From Paenibacillus tianmuensis (lineage in GTDB: Bacteria; Bacillota; Bacilli; Paenibacillales; NBRC-103111): 42,069 nt of DNA. A model generated the notes under the pieces. The model was not told where the DNA came from. It worked only from the letters and a program-made list of their open reading frames with translations, and did no database searches. The stretch is from the NCBI RefSeq assembly GCF_900100345.1, contig NZ_FMTT01000039.1, forward strand, positions 15,419 to 57,487, read 5' to 3'. Position 1 is the first letter of the stretch; each line of letters opens with the position of its first letter. Both the position numbers and the translations under genes were made by a program. Below are positions 1 through 6,832 of this stretch, piece after piece.

Positions 1-168
1 TGCGCTCCCGCGCCTGCGCTCGCCCCCGGCTGCGCCGCTGCCTGCGCTCCCGCGCCTGCGCCCGCTCCCGGCTGCACCGCTGCCTGCGCTCCCGCGCCAG
101 CGCCCGCTCCCGGCTGCACCGCTGCCTGCGCTCCCGCGCCAGCGCCCGCTCCCGGCTGCGCCGCTGCT
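1..168 (-). repeat. In-frame 42-bp tandem repeat (four copies)
   Basis: A 42-bp unit is repeated four times with few substitutions, starting near positions 1, 43, 85 and 127. Because 42 is divisible by three the repeat keeps frame and encodes a 14-residue Ala/Gly/Pro/Gln unit in the YlqG-like protein. The array may continue beyond the window edge. Units 2-4 are nearly identical, which suggests recent expansion by slippage or unequal recombination. Confidence 0.9.
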
Positions 169-878
169 GGCGTCCCCTCTCCGCCGTTGGGTTTCGCCCC
201 GATCAGCAAGCTCGCCGTATCGCGAAGCTGTTGAACAAGCTGCCGCACGTTTTGCAGCAGCTCGCGACTTTGCGGCGACAGCGAAGTGTTCCCTTCCAGC
301 TCGCGTCCTGCAAGCTGTCCGAGCTGATCCAAAACCTCATGAAACGGTGGACCCTGCACCGCCTGCCGCACCGAAGAGACCGTCTCCGGAGTTAGCGGCA
401 GTCCTTTTTGAAACGCGATGACAGCCGACGGAAGCCATGCTTCTTGCGGCATATTCGGAGGCATTTGAGCCTGCAGCTTCGCAAACGCCTGCACATTCTC
501 CTTCGTCAAGGTAACTCCGGCCTGATTCAGAAGCTGCACCAACTGCCGGTTTGCCGGAGAATCAGGAAGTCCCATCGTTTTCACGATATCCGTAAGAGAT
601 CCGTCCGATAGTTGCACGTTCGACTGCAGCGGCTTAAGGACCACCTGTCCGTTCGGCGATTCCGGCTGCACTTGAAGCATTGTCACTTCCCCCGGTTTCA
701 GCGGTGCTTCGAGCTGAGCCCGTACCTGCACCCCTCCGATATTGACTACAGCATCCTTCTCCGGTCCAACCTGAAGCACCATGCCCTTCACCACTTGCCC
801 GACCTTGAGCTCCAAGGCCTTAGGCTCCGCTAGTTGCGCGTCGCCCGCCAATCCCCGGATCAATCCGCTGATATTCAT
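1..878 (-). CDS. YlqG-like protein, C-terminus cut by window edge
   Basis: The reading frame is open from ATG at 878 to the window edge, so the 3' end is missing. The start is chosen because GGAAGGAG lies 8-9 nt upstream. The N-terminal ~225 residues begin MNISGLIRGLAGDAQL and form a soluble domain (KVGQVVKGMVLQVGPEKDAVVNIGG, beta-rich). After that come about four copies of a 14-residue unit rich in Ala, Gly, Gln and Pro (core QPGAGAGAG). Position just downstream of rnhB matches B. subtilis ylqG, a poorly characterised gene whose product has been compared with flagellar hook-length control proteins. The call rests on synteny and general architecture; function is unknown. The Ala/Gly/Pro tract is probably a flexible linker. 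Confidence 0.6.
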   Translation of the reverse strand, partial: MNISGLIRGLAGDAQLAEPKALELKVGQVVKGMVLQVGPEKDAVVNIGGVQVRAQLEAPLKPGEVTMLQVQPESPNGQVVLKPLQSNVQLSDGSLTDIVKTMGLPDSPANRQLVQLLNQAGVTLTKENVQAFAKLQAQMPPNMPQEAWLPSAVIAFQKGLPLTPETVSSVRQAVQGPPFHEVLDQLGQLAGRELEGNTSLSPQSRELLQNVRQLVQQLRDTASLLIGAKPNGGEGTPAAAQPGAGAGAGAQAAVQPGAGAGAGAQAAVQPGAGAGAGAQAAAQPGASAGAGA

Positions 879-902
879 CGCATCCGCTCCTTCCATCTAT
901 AC

Positions 903-946
903 AAATAAAGCCGGCTTAGGCTACGTTTGCACGTCTCCCTGCCGGC
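903..946 (-). terminator. Structured hairpin after rnhB, probable terminator
   Basis: On the minus strand the RNA would fold as GCCGGC, AGG, internal loop, ACGT, GCAA tetraloop, ACGT, internal loop, CCT, GCCGGC, followed by TTTATTTG. It sits in the 134-bp gap between rnhB and the YlqG-like gene, so it probably ends or attenuates the rnhB transcript. The composite stem with a GNRA-type loop is more elaborate than an ordinary terminator. Confidence 0.55.
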
Positions 947-1012
947 TGCATTTCCGGTTCATGATATATATCGGCTAACCGCCGGGCTTTTTTCAGCGCA
1001 GACTTGTACCTG

Positions 1013-1720
1013 CTAGAACAGCACCTGCTGTTCGTAAACGATGTTTCTTAGAAACGTTTTACGATGCATCAGCGACGGACCATATTCCGCCACACGCTCC
1101 CGATGCATTTTTGTCGCATATCCTTTATGTATCGCAATGCCGTACTCCGGAAATTCCATATCCCATTGCAAGCACATGCGGTCCCGAGTCACCTTCGCAA
1201 TAATGGAAGCGGCCGCAATCGACTGGCTTAAAGCATCACCGTGTATAACGGCAAGCTGCTCCACGTCCACATCGACTTTCTCGGCATCGACAAGCAGCGA
1301 ATCGGGAATGGGGTCCAGCTGTTCGACCGCACGCTTCATCGCGAGCCGTGCCGCCTGCTTAATATTGATCCGTTCGATCGTGTCGACGTCCGCCACTCCG
1401 ATTCCGATGGACAGCGCCTCCTGCCGGATCACATCATATAACGCTTCCCGCTTCTTCTCGCTTAACTTCTTCGAATCGTCGACGCCTTCGAGCACCAAAC
1501 CTTTTGGCAAAATAACCGCCGCAGCCACCACATCGCCGAATAAACAGCCTCGTCCGACCTCGTCAACTCCGGCCACAAGCGTTCTTCCTCGACCCCAGAG
1601 CTCCTGTTCGTATTCCAGCATTTCCTCACCCGCATTTCCTGCACCAAGATTCGACCTTGTCATTCGCCATGATGTTCCATTATACAGCAGGATTCGGGAC
1701 CTGCCTATCCCTTTACGCAT
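1013..1720 (-). CDS. rnhB: Ribonuclease HII
   Basis: RNase HII removes RNA from RNA:DNA hybrids and misincorporated ribonucleotides from DNA. Family landmarks are present: VAGVDEVGRG (catalytic Asp-Glu), DDSKKLSEKKREALY, LLVDAEKV and HGDALSQSIAAASIIAKVTRDR. The C-terminus HKGYATKMHRE...YGPSLMHRKTF is also typical. Length is 235 codons from this start. Start choice is uncertain: ATG 1720 overlaps the end of the upstream lipoprotein gene (stop at 1713-1715), suggesting translational coupling, but ATG 1663 and ATG 1621 (MLEYEQELWGRG) are alternatives and none has a good Shine-Dalgarno. The homologous core begins near 1621. Confidence 0.93.
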   Translation of the reverse strand: MRKGIGRSRILLYNGTSWRMTRSNLGAGNAGEEMLEYEQELWGRGRTLVAGVDEVGRGCLFGDVVAAAVILPKGLVLEGVDDSKKLSEKKREALYDVIRQEALSIGIGVADVDTIERINIKQAARLAMKRAVEQLDPIPDSLLVDAEKVDVDVEQLAVIHGDALSQSIAAASIIAKVTRDRMCLQWDMEFPEYGIAIHKGYATKMHRERVAEYGPSLMHRKTFLRNIVYEQQVLF

Positions 1721-2201
1721 AGAACCGCGAATTCAAGCTTTTTCTCGTTTCGTCCAATAAATGTAAAATCACATTTTTCCCTTCTGCCGTCAACGTATAG
1801 TACACTTCGGAACGACCCAGATCCACGAACAAACGGTCGTTATTTTGCGCAAGCCAAAAGTACAGCGGATGCTCTCTGCCATCCTTCAAGCTCAGAGCGA
1901 TCGACATGTCGGGGGGCCCAATGTCCAGCTTGGCCGCCTCCGCAGTCGCTTTCTGTATCGCTTCGAGAAACTGTCCGATCGCATCCCGGGAAACGATCGA
2001 ACTTGTATTGCCCGACGAATCGGTAATGATCAGGCTCGCAATATCTTCCGCCCTAATATCATGCGGCTGGCCCCAAGTCCGTTTTCCGGCGGCAAAATCA
2101 CTTCCCGCCTCGTGATTGCAAGCACTGAGCAATCCGATGCCGAACAAAGCGGCGGCAACGGCCATCCGCATCCTCACTTTCCATCCGTTCATTCCGTTCA
2201 T
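1713..2201 (-). CDS. Small lipoprotein of unknown function
   Basis: The N-terminus has basic residues (WKVRMRM), a hydrophobic stretch (AVAAALFGIGLL) and a lipobox ending SAC, so the mature protein should be lipidated at Cys and face the outside of the membrane. The ~135-residue mature part (SLIITDSSGNTSSIVSRDAIGQFL..., then LSLKDGREHPLYFWLAQ, then RLFVDLGRSEVYYTL) looks like an alternating alpha/beta domain; I do not recognise a family. ATG 2201 is preferred because AGAGGTGGAG lies just upstream; a GTG at 2210 would lie inside that ribosome binding site. The gene runs straight into rnhB, so the two are probably co-transcribed. Confidence 0.75.
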   Translation of the reverse strand: MNGMNGWKVRMRMAVAAALFGIGLLSACNHEAGSDFAAGKRTWGQPHDIRAEDIASLIITDSSGNTSSIVSRDAIGQFLEAIQKATAEAAKLDIGPPDMSIALSLKDGREHPLYFWLAQNNDRLFVDLGRSEVYYTLTAEGKNVILHLLDETRKSLNSRFYA

Positions 2202-2308
2202 TTTCTCCACCTCTCAGCAGCCATAACTATAAATAAAGGACGTCGCACGCAACCGTTTTGTTTCTTTTTCCCAACCAAAAATTTTCAGTGCCTGTCCATT
2301 ACAGCTCC

Positions 2309-2354
2309 CCAAAAAACAAAAAGGACCCGATTATGGAGAACCATAATCAAGTCC
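2309..2354 (-). terminator. Intrinsic terminator of the deacetylase transcript
   Basis: GGAC-cc-GATTATGG, loop AGAA, CCATAATC-aa-GTCC forms a hairpin at 2323-2354. On the minus strand it is followed by CTTTTTGTTTTTT. It lies downstream of the polysaccharide deacetylase gene. Confidence 0.85.
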
Positions 2355-2462
2355 AAGAACTATGCAATAAATTGACGGACCAGGATTCAAGAGAAAGGAA
2401 GCCAGACTTTTTATATAAATACATTTTTTAGTATAATTATACATATTTCTCAAAACAGACTC

Positions 2463-3110
2463 CTAGACGCGCAATATCATCGCTTCATTATAACTACGCA
2501 TCATCTGGGATACGGTTACCAATTTGTAGTTATTGCCAATCAAATGCGGGAGCAGTATTTCGATGGCCTGGACCGTCTGGCTGCGGTCCTCGCCCGCATC
2601 GTCCCCACTGCCGTCGTGAAATAAAATAATATCGCCCGTTTGCAAAGTTTCCAGCACCCGCTCCACAATCGTGTCAGCGCCCGGGAGACTCCAGTCCTTC
2701 GTGTTTTGATGATCCGGCCAGATCACCGTATGAAGCCCGAACCGATCCGCCGCCTCGACGGTATGCTTATTGAATTCGCCATAAGGAGGGCGAAACAAGG
2801 AAGGCTGTATTCCCGTAATTTCTTGAATAATTCCGTTCGTCGTTTCCAGCTCGTTATAAACATCCTGCCTATCGCATTTGGGCAAAGCAGGATGGCTGTA
2901 CGTATGGTTCCCTATTTCGTGCCCCTCTTCAACAATCCGGCGAAGGAGGTCCGGGTATTGCTTGGCATAGGAGCCGATGACGAAAAAAGTGGCATAAGCT
3001 TGGTGCTTCTTAAACAAATCCAAAATTTGCGGAGTATAGACCGGATTCGGACCGTCGTCGAACGTGAGCGCGAGCTGCCGTTCCTGAGATGGCAATTGAT
3101 AGATGATCAT
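2463..3110 (-). CDS. Polysaccharide deacetylase (CE4, NodB domain)
   Basis: The 215-residue product carries all NodB/CE4 motifs in order: LALTFDDGPNP (motif 1, catalytic base and metal Asp), GHEIGNHTYSHP (metal His pair), LFRPPYG (motif 3), IWPDHQNTKDW (motif 4 region) and IILFHDG (motif 5 His). The family removes acetyl groups from GlcNAc/MurNAc polymers such as chitin oligomers or peptidoglycan. There is no signal peptide from the chosen start, ATG 3110, which has GGAAGGGAG 7 nt upstream; a longer frame reaching 3173 adds a basic then hydrophobic stretch but lacks a ribosome binding site. Substrate cannot be assigned. Nearby hexosaminidase and nagA make an amino-sugar polymer plausible. Confidence 0.92.
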   Translation of the reverse strand: MIIYQLPSQERQLALTFDDGPNPVYTPQILDLFKKHQAYATFFVIGSYAKQYPDLLRRIVEEGHEIGNHTYSHPALPKCDRQDVYNELETTNGIIQEITGIQPSLFRPPYGEFNKHTVEAADRFGLHTVIWPDHQNTKDWSLPGADTIVERVLETLQTGDIILFHDGSGDDAGEDRSQTVQAIEILLPHLIGNNYKLVTVSQMMRSYNEAMILRV

Positions 3111-3142
3111 CGTAACTCTCCCTTCCAAGAGGAAAATAGCAA

Positions 3143-3165
3143 GGAGAGGCGTTCGCTTCCTCTCC
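3143..3165 (-). terminator. Weak hairpin between FAD gene and deacetylase
   Basis: GGAGAGG and CCTCTCC are perfect 7-bp arms around a 9-nt loop, followed on the minus strand by TTGCTATTTTCC. It may end or attenuate the GNAT-FAD transcript upstream of the deacetylase ribosome binding site. The T-tract is imperfect. Confidence 0.4.
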
Positions 3166-3217
3166 GAAAGCACGAGGTCCTCGGGTCGGATCGTCCGGCA
3201 AGCTTTGTTTTCAACCG

Positions 3218-4549
3218 TTAGCCCTTCGATGCCATCGACGTCTCGGATAATCGTTGGTACAAGACGTTGCCTAATCCCTCCGCTACCCGGTACACAGCCA
3301 GAATACTTTCAACGTGGGTTTCAAGGGCGTCCTGGTTCAATAAAGGTCCGATGACAAAGCCGTTATCCACTCCCTCAAGCTCGTAACCATTCGGCTGCAA
3401 TTGGAACCCCCGCAAGGAAGCGTTCATTGTAAAATGATTTTCGCGCGCCCGCAAATTGCGGATCAACGGGGAATCCGTCCGGTTCACGCGTCCCGCACCG
3501 GTGCAGTTCACCACGATATCCGCCGCCAGCTCGAAATTCCCCTCCTGTCCGTCCGCTTCGATATACAACCGCCGGTCCGCCCGGCTGTCCATATGGATAA
3601 TTTTTGCCTGTGTGGCGGTGACCAGCCCTTCCGTTACAAAGCGGGCAGCGATCTCGATGTACTCGAGTGCCGACGGACGTTGGCCGCCTGATGTCAGAGC
3701 TTCGTTCTCTTCGCCTTCGAAGACGCCGCCCGGCAAATATCCGCTGGAGGAAACGACATTGATGCTGCGCACAGCAGAGAGCAGCTCCGCACGGTTCGAT
3801 AGAAAATAGAGCGCCTCAATTGCCGAAGCGTTCGAGCCTGCGATCAAGATGTCCAGCTTCCGGTCGAACGCTTTGGCGCGCTTAGCAACCGCCTGTTCCA
3901 GACCGGCATAGGTATCCTCGTACAAATCGTGGATGTACCCCTCATCCACGCTCAAGCCGTAGCTATTGCTGCGCGGAATGCATCCCGTTGCCAGCACGAA
4001 CGCCCGGCTATGAAAGCTTGAATCGTCGGCCAGCCGGGTCGTAAAGCCGGATGCCTCCGGCTCGATATCCGTCACCTCTCCTGTAACGAACCCAACCTTG
4101 GCTAAATTCCGCTCTTCCGCCAACTGCACCGTTTCGCGAAGCAAGCGCTCGACGTAGAAGCCGAACAGCTTCCGGGGCACATAAAGCTCGTCTACCTGCC
4201 CGCTCTCGAGCTGCTCTTTATAGCGAAATATCCAAGCCTGCAGCAATCGATCTTCATGGTGCACGCCTTCATGGACCAGCTCCTTATAATGCAGCGACAG
4301 CCAATCCCGAAACTCTTTCGGCGTCGACTGGGCAGCCGGTTCAATCAACAAAAATCCGGACGGGCTTTGTTTCCCGTAAGGAATCCCGCGTCCGAATTCG
4401 CCGAAACGGTCAATCATCACGATTTCGATCGGCTTTTCTCCCGCTTCCTTGCCTGCTTCCAGCAATCGGTTCAATACATGAATGACCACCCGGCTTCCCG
4501 ACAAGCCTCCGCCGGCGACAACCAAATCCGCATGATTAAGGTTTACCAT
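3218..4549 (-). CDS. FAD/NAD(P)-binding protein (YdhS-like)
   Basis: The 443-residue protein starts with a dinucleotide-binding fold (LVVAGGGLSGSRVVIHVL), followed by an acidic strand end (VMIDRFGEFGRGIPYG), as in the FAD-NAD(P)-binding family that includes E. coli YdhS. A second nucleotide-binding segment (DILIAGSNASAIEALYFL) and a C-terminal IVVNCTGAGRVNR motif typical of flavin oxidoreductases follow. It probably binds FAD; no substrate can be inferred. The GNAT gene ends 21 bp upstream, so the two form an operon. AAAAAAGGAG lies 13 nt before the ATG, a rather long spacing. Confidence 0.8.
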   Translation of the reverse strand: MVNLNHADLVVAGGGLSGSRVVIHVLNRLLEAGKEAGEKPIEIVMIDRFGEFGRGIPYGKQSPSGFLLIEPAAQSTPKEFRDWLSLHYKELVHEGVHHEDRLLQAWIFRYKEQLESGQVDELYVPRKLFGFYVERLLRETVQLAEERNLAKVGFVTGEVTDIEPEASGFTTRLADDSSFHSRAFVLATGCIPRSNSYGLSVDEGYIHDLYEDTYAGLEQAVAKRAKAFDRKLDILIAGSNASAIEALYFLSNRAELLSAVRSINVVSSSGYLPGGVFEGEENEALTSGGQRPSALEYIEIAARFVTEGLVTATQAKIIHMDSRADRRLYIEADGQEGNFELAADIVVNCTGAGRVNRTDSPLIRNLRARENHFTMNASLRGFQLQPNGYELEGVDNGFVIGPLLNQDALETHVESILAVYRVAEGLGNVLYQRLSETSMASKG

Positions 4550-4570
4550 CGCTTCCCGTCCACTCCTTTT

Positions 4571-5062
4571 TTAACTATCTTTGCCACGCAATCTGTCGAC
4601 ATAAATCCCCGGATTCGACCCTTCGATATCGATAGCGCCCACAACCCGCGCGTAGAATGGAGCCGCCTCCTTGGGACCGCCGATAATGGCATAGGCGTAG
4701 CCCATATCCGCCATCGCGTGCAAGCAATGCAGCAGCAGCGCTTTGCCCACCTGTCCGCCCCGGTAAGCTTCGCCCACCCCGATCGGGCCGAAAAAATTCC
4801 GGTATGTCGCTTCGTAGCAAGCAAACCCGATAATGTCGCCGTCGCGTGTAGCAATAAAGCTGCTGACTGGAGAATTGGAGAACGTGACGTCGCATTCGCT
4901 CATCCAGCCTTTGCTAAAATTGCTCTGCACCCATTCCAGCACCTGATTTTTTTCATAAGCTCTCGGACGGCGAACCAGAATGCCTTTCTCGCGCAGTGCG
5001 TTAATATAATCCTCCAACGGAGGCAGCTCATAAAGCTTCACTAATCTGTCCATCATTTCCAC
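4571..5062 (-). CDS. GNAT-family N-acetyltransferase
   Basis: The 163-residue product has a GNAT core: SSFIATRDGDIIGFACYE (beta4), GPIGVGEAYRGGQVGKALLLHCL (motif A, the R/Q-x-x-G-x-G/A acetyl-CoA loop) and YAYAIIGGPKEAAPFYARVVGA (beta5 to the C-terminal helix). Such enzymes acetylate amines or small molecules using acetyl-CoA; the acceptor is unknown. The GTG start at 5062 is preferred because GAGGTG lies 8 nt upstream; ATG 5056 would be too far. It leads the operon with the FAD protein and starts 30 bp after the MATE gene on the same strand. Confidence 0.82.
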   Translation of the reverse strand: MEMMDRLVKLYELPPLEDYINALREKGILVRRPRAYEKNQVLEWVQSNFSKGWMSECDVTFSNSPVSSFIATRDGDIIGFACYEATYRNFFGPIGVGEAYRGGQVGKALLLHCLHAMADMGYAYAIIGGPKEAAPFYARVVGAIDIEGSNPGIYVDRLRGKDS

Positions 5063-5092
5063 GATCGCTTCACCTCAAAATAATTTTCATTA

Positions 5093-6496
5093 TTACATTG
5101 CCGAATACGTCTGTTCACGCGTCTTAACCGTGACAAGGTTCCGAACCCATTTGCCTTGCCGGATGCGGTAAAGCGTCAAGCACGCCTTCACAAGGTCTTC
5201 TATGATGACCAGAATAAAAATTTGCGGCAAGCTCCACTTCAAGACGAATGCGCCCACTAAAGCAAGCGGAATGCCGATCAGCCATTGTCCGGTAAAATCA
5301 ATCACCAATCCCGCGTGCAAGTCTCCTCCGCTGCGCAGTACCCCGCTGATCCCGACGGCATTGATTGTTTTCAGCCAAAAAGTGAACGCCATGATCATAT
5401 ACACTTGGAACGCCGTATCGATTAACGAGTCGTCGATCGCCCCGTACAGCCCGATAATCGGGCGGTAAAACAACAGCAGCAGCGAACCAAGCCCGAGCGA
5501 CAGCAAAAGACTGATCATGAGCATTCCTTTAGCCTGCTCAATTACCGCACTAAAGCGCTGTTGTCCAAGAGTTTGCCCCAGAAGCACGGCCGTCGCCGTT
5601 GCGCAACCTTGTTCAAAAGCGGCACTGAAAGAATCGACGGTCGCCATCATCGACATAACAGCCAACGCTTCGGTGCTGATCTTTCCGTAAATGACGTGAT
5701 ACAAGAAGATACCCGTAGACCAGATGAAGCCGTTGACGGTAGCCAGCACGGATATTCGAACAAACTGTACTAAACGATCTTTGCTGATATACCGGATGAA
5801 ATCGTTCGGAACGAACGCCAGGGGGTGTTTTCTGAAGTAAATCATTGCGGTGAGCAGCAAGGCCTCCGCCACACTGCTGATCAGCGTAGCATAGGCAGCC
5901 CCCATGATGCCTAACTGGGGAAACCCGGCTTTTCCAAAAATAAGCAGGTAGTTCAGCAGCACATTCAAGGCGACGCCTCCGATGCTGAAGTACATCGCTG
6001 TGGAAGCTTGTCCGATCGCTCGAAGACCGACGCCAAACACATTGACGATCGCTAAAAAAATGACGCTTAACGAAATGACGCCCAAATACTTCGATGCGAT
6101 TTCGGCAAGATGGCTATCGGAAGTGGCCAGCCCCATAACGACCGCCGGATTGGCGGTAAAGAAGAACAGAACCGGCAGCACGACAAGCACAAACGCCATA
6201 CCGAAACTGAGACCCAGAATTCCTTTAACGCCGGAGAGATTGTTCGCTCCCCAATATTGGGCAGCCAGAACGCCGCAACCGCTGCTGAGGCCGACGAGCA
6301 GCACAATCGAAATCATCATCGCTTTGCTGACAATACCGACCGCAGCCACTTCGGTTTGTCCCAACGTCCCGACCATAAGGACATCCGCCAAATTCCGCGA
6401 CGACAGCATAAGCACCTGAATAATGACAGGAATCGCCGTCGTAATAAAACTGACGAAAAATGCTTTTTCAAAGCCAAAAAACTTTCTTGTTTTCAT
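5093..6496 (-). CDS. MATE-family multidrug efflux transporter
   Basis: The 467-residue integral membrane protein has about twelve hydrophobic segments arranged as two six-helix halves. The first helix pair fits MATE proteins (AIPVIIQVLMLSSRNLADVLMVGTLGQTEVAAVG), as does the centre of the second half (AFEQGCATATAVLLGQTLGQ). MATE proteins export cationic drugs or metabolites using Na+ or H+ gradients. ATG 6496 has TAGGAGAACC just upstream; a longer TTG frame to 6556 is less likely. The upstream region has a promoter and a large palindrome. Substrate is not predictable. Confidence 0.9.
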   Translation of the reverse strand: MKTRKFFGFEKAFFVSFITTAIPVIIQVLMLSSRNLADVLMVGTLGQTEVAAVGIVSKAMMISIVLLVGLSSGCGVLAAQYWGANNLSGVKGILGLSFGMAFVLVVLPVLFFFTANPAVVMGLATSDSHLAEIASKYLGVISLSVIFLAIVNVFGVGLRAIGQASTAMYFSIGGVALNVLLNYLLIFGKAGFPQLGIMGAAYATLISSVAEALLLTAMIYFRKHPLAFVPNDFIRYISKDRLVQFVRISVLATVNGFIWSTGIFLYHVIYGKISTEALAVMSMMATVDSFSAAFEQGCATATAVLLGQTLGQQRFSAVIEQAKGMLMISLLLSLGLGSLLLLFYRPIIGLYGAIDDSLIDTAFQVYMIMAFTFWLKTINAVGISGVLRSGGDLHAGLVIDFTGQWLIGIPLALVGAFVLKWSLPQIFILVIIEDLVKACLTLYRIRQGKWVRNLVTVKTREQTYSAM

Positions 6497-6640
6497 CCCG
6501 GTTCTCCTATCGTATGTCTCTTCATCCTCTCGCCGGCTGTTTTGCAGACCGGCCAAACTTTTTCGTCCTCACTAATTTTCGTCTTCTCGCACAGCTTCAC
6601 TCCTCTCTTCATCTATCAGGGATATTTTCTCTTCCATCCC

Positions 6641-6699
6641 ATAAATAGTAATTACTATTTATTAAAAAGGATATTATCAAATATTCCCCATTGGAGCAA
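6641..6699 (-). promoter_or_regulatory. MATE promoter with 22-bp perfect palindrome
   Basis: On the minus strand a -35 TTGCTC (6694-6699), 17-bp spacer and -10 TAATAT (6671-6676) fit a sigma-A promoter. Starting about 8 bp after the -10, at the expected transcription start, is a perfect palindrome at 6641-6662 whose half-site is ATAAATAGTAA. This is the position of a repressor operator. TAGTAATTACTA is the type of AT-rich dyad bound by MarR/TetR-like regulators, but the regulator is not in this neighbourhood. Confidence 0.55.
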
Positions 6700-6774
6700 T
6701 AGGTTTTTATTAATTTGAAATGTATAGTTTTTAATAAGCGAACCGTTGTTCATCGAGGGTTGAAAATTAGAAAA

Positions 6775-6799
6775 GCCTCTTGCGCCATAACGCAGAGGC
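6775..6799 (-). terminator. Terminator of the hexosaminidase gene
   Basis: GCCTC-T-TGCG, loop CCATAA, CGCA-GAGGC forms the stem. On the minus strand it is followed by TTTTCTAATTTTC. It lies just downstream of the GH20 stop codon. Confidence 0.75.
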
Positions 6800-6832
6800 G
6801 GTCTCTTGAAAATAAATTGCGCTTCTTTCCGG

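Larger units (their letters stand above)
6497..6832. other. Gene-free interval between MATE and hexosaminidase genes
   Basis: This 336-bp AT-rich interval holds the MATE promoter/operator region and the hexosaminidase terminator, annotated separately. On the minus strand the ~145-nt MATE leader contains a possible 21-codon ORF (from ATG 6633) without a convincing ribosome binding site; I do not call it a gene. Confidence 0.6.

Noticed and set aside
1..168. Possible CRISPR array
   Set aside because: The 42-bp units are contiguous with no unique spacers and encode protein in frame.
962..1000. Plus-strand terminator-like hairpin with TTTTTT
   Set aside because: CGGC/GCCG followed by T-run exists, but no plus-strand transcript ends here; probably chance in the rnhB downstream region.
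1041..1760. 239-codon plus-strand frame
   Set aside because: Antisense to rnhB, Ser/Thr-rich shadow of its codons.
6590..6633. 21-codon ORF in the MATE leader
   Set aside because: No Shine-Dalgarno and no leader-peptide features; kept only as a note in the gap entry.
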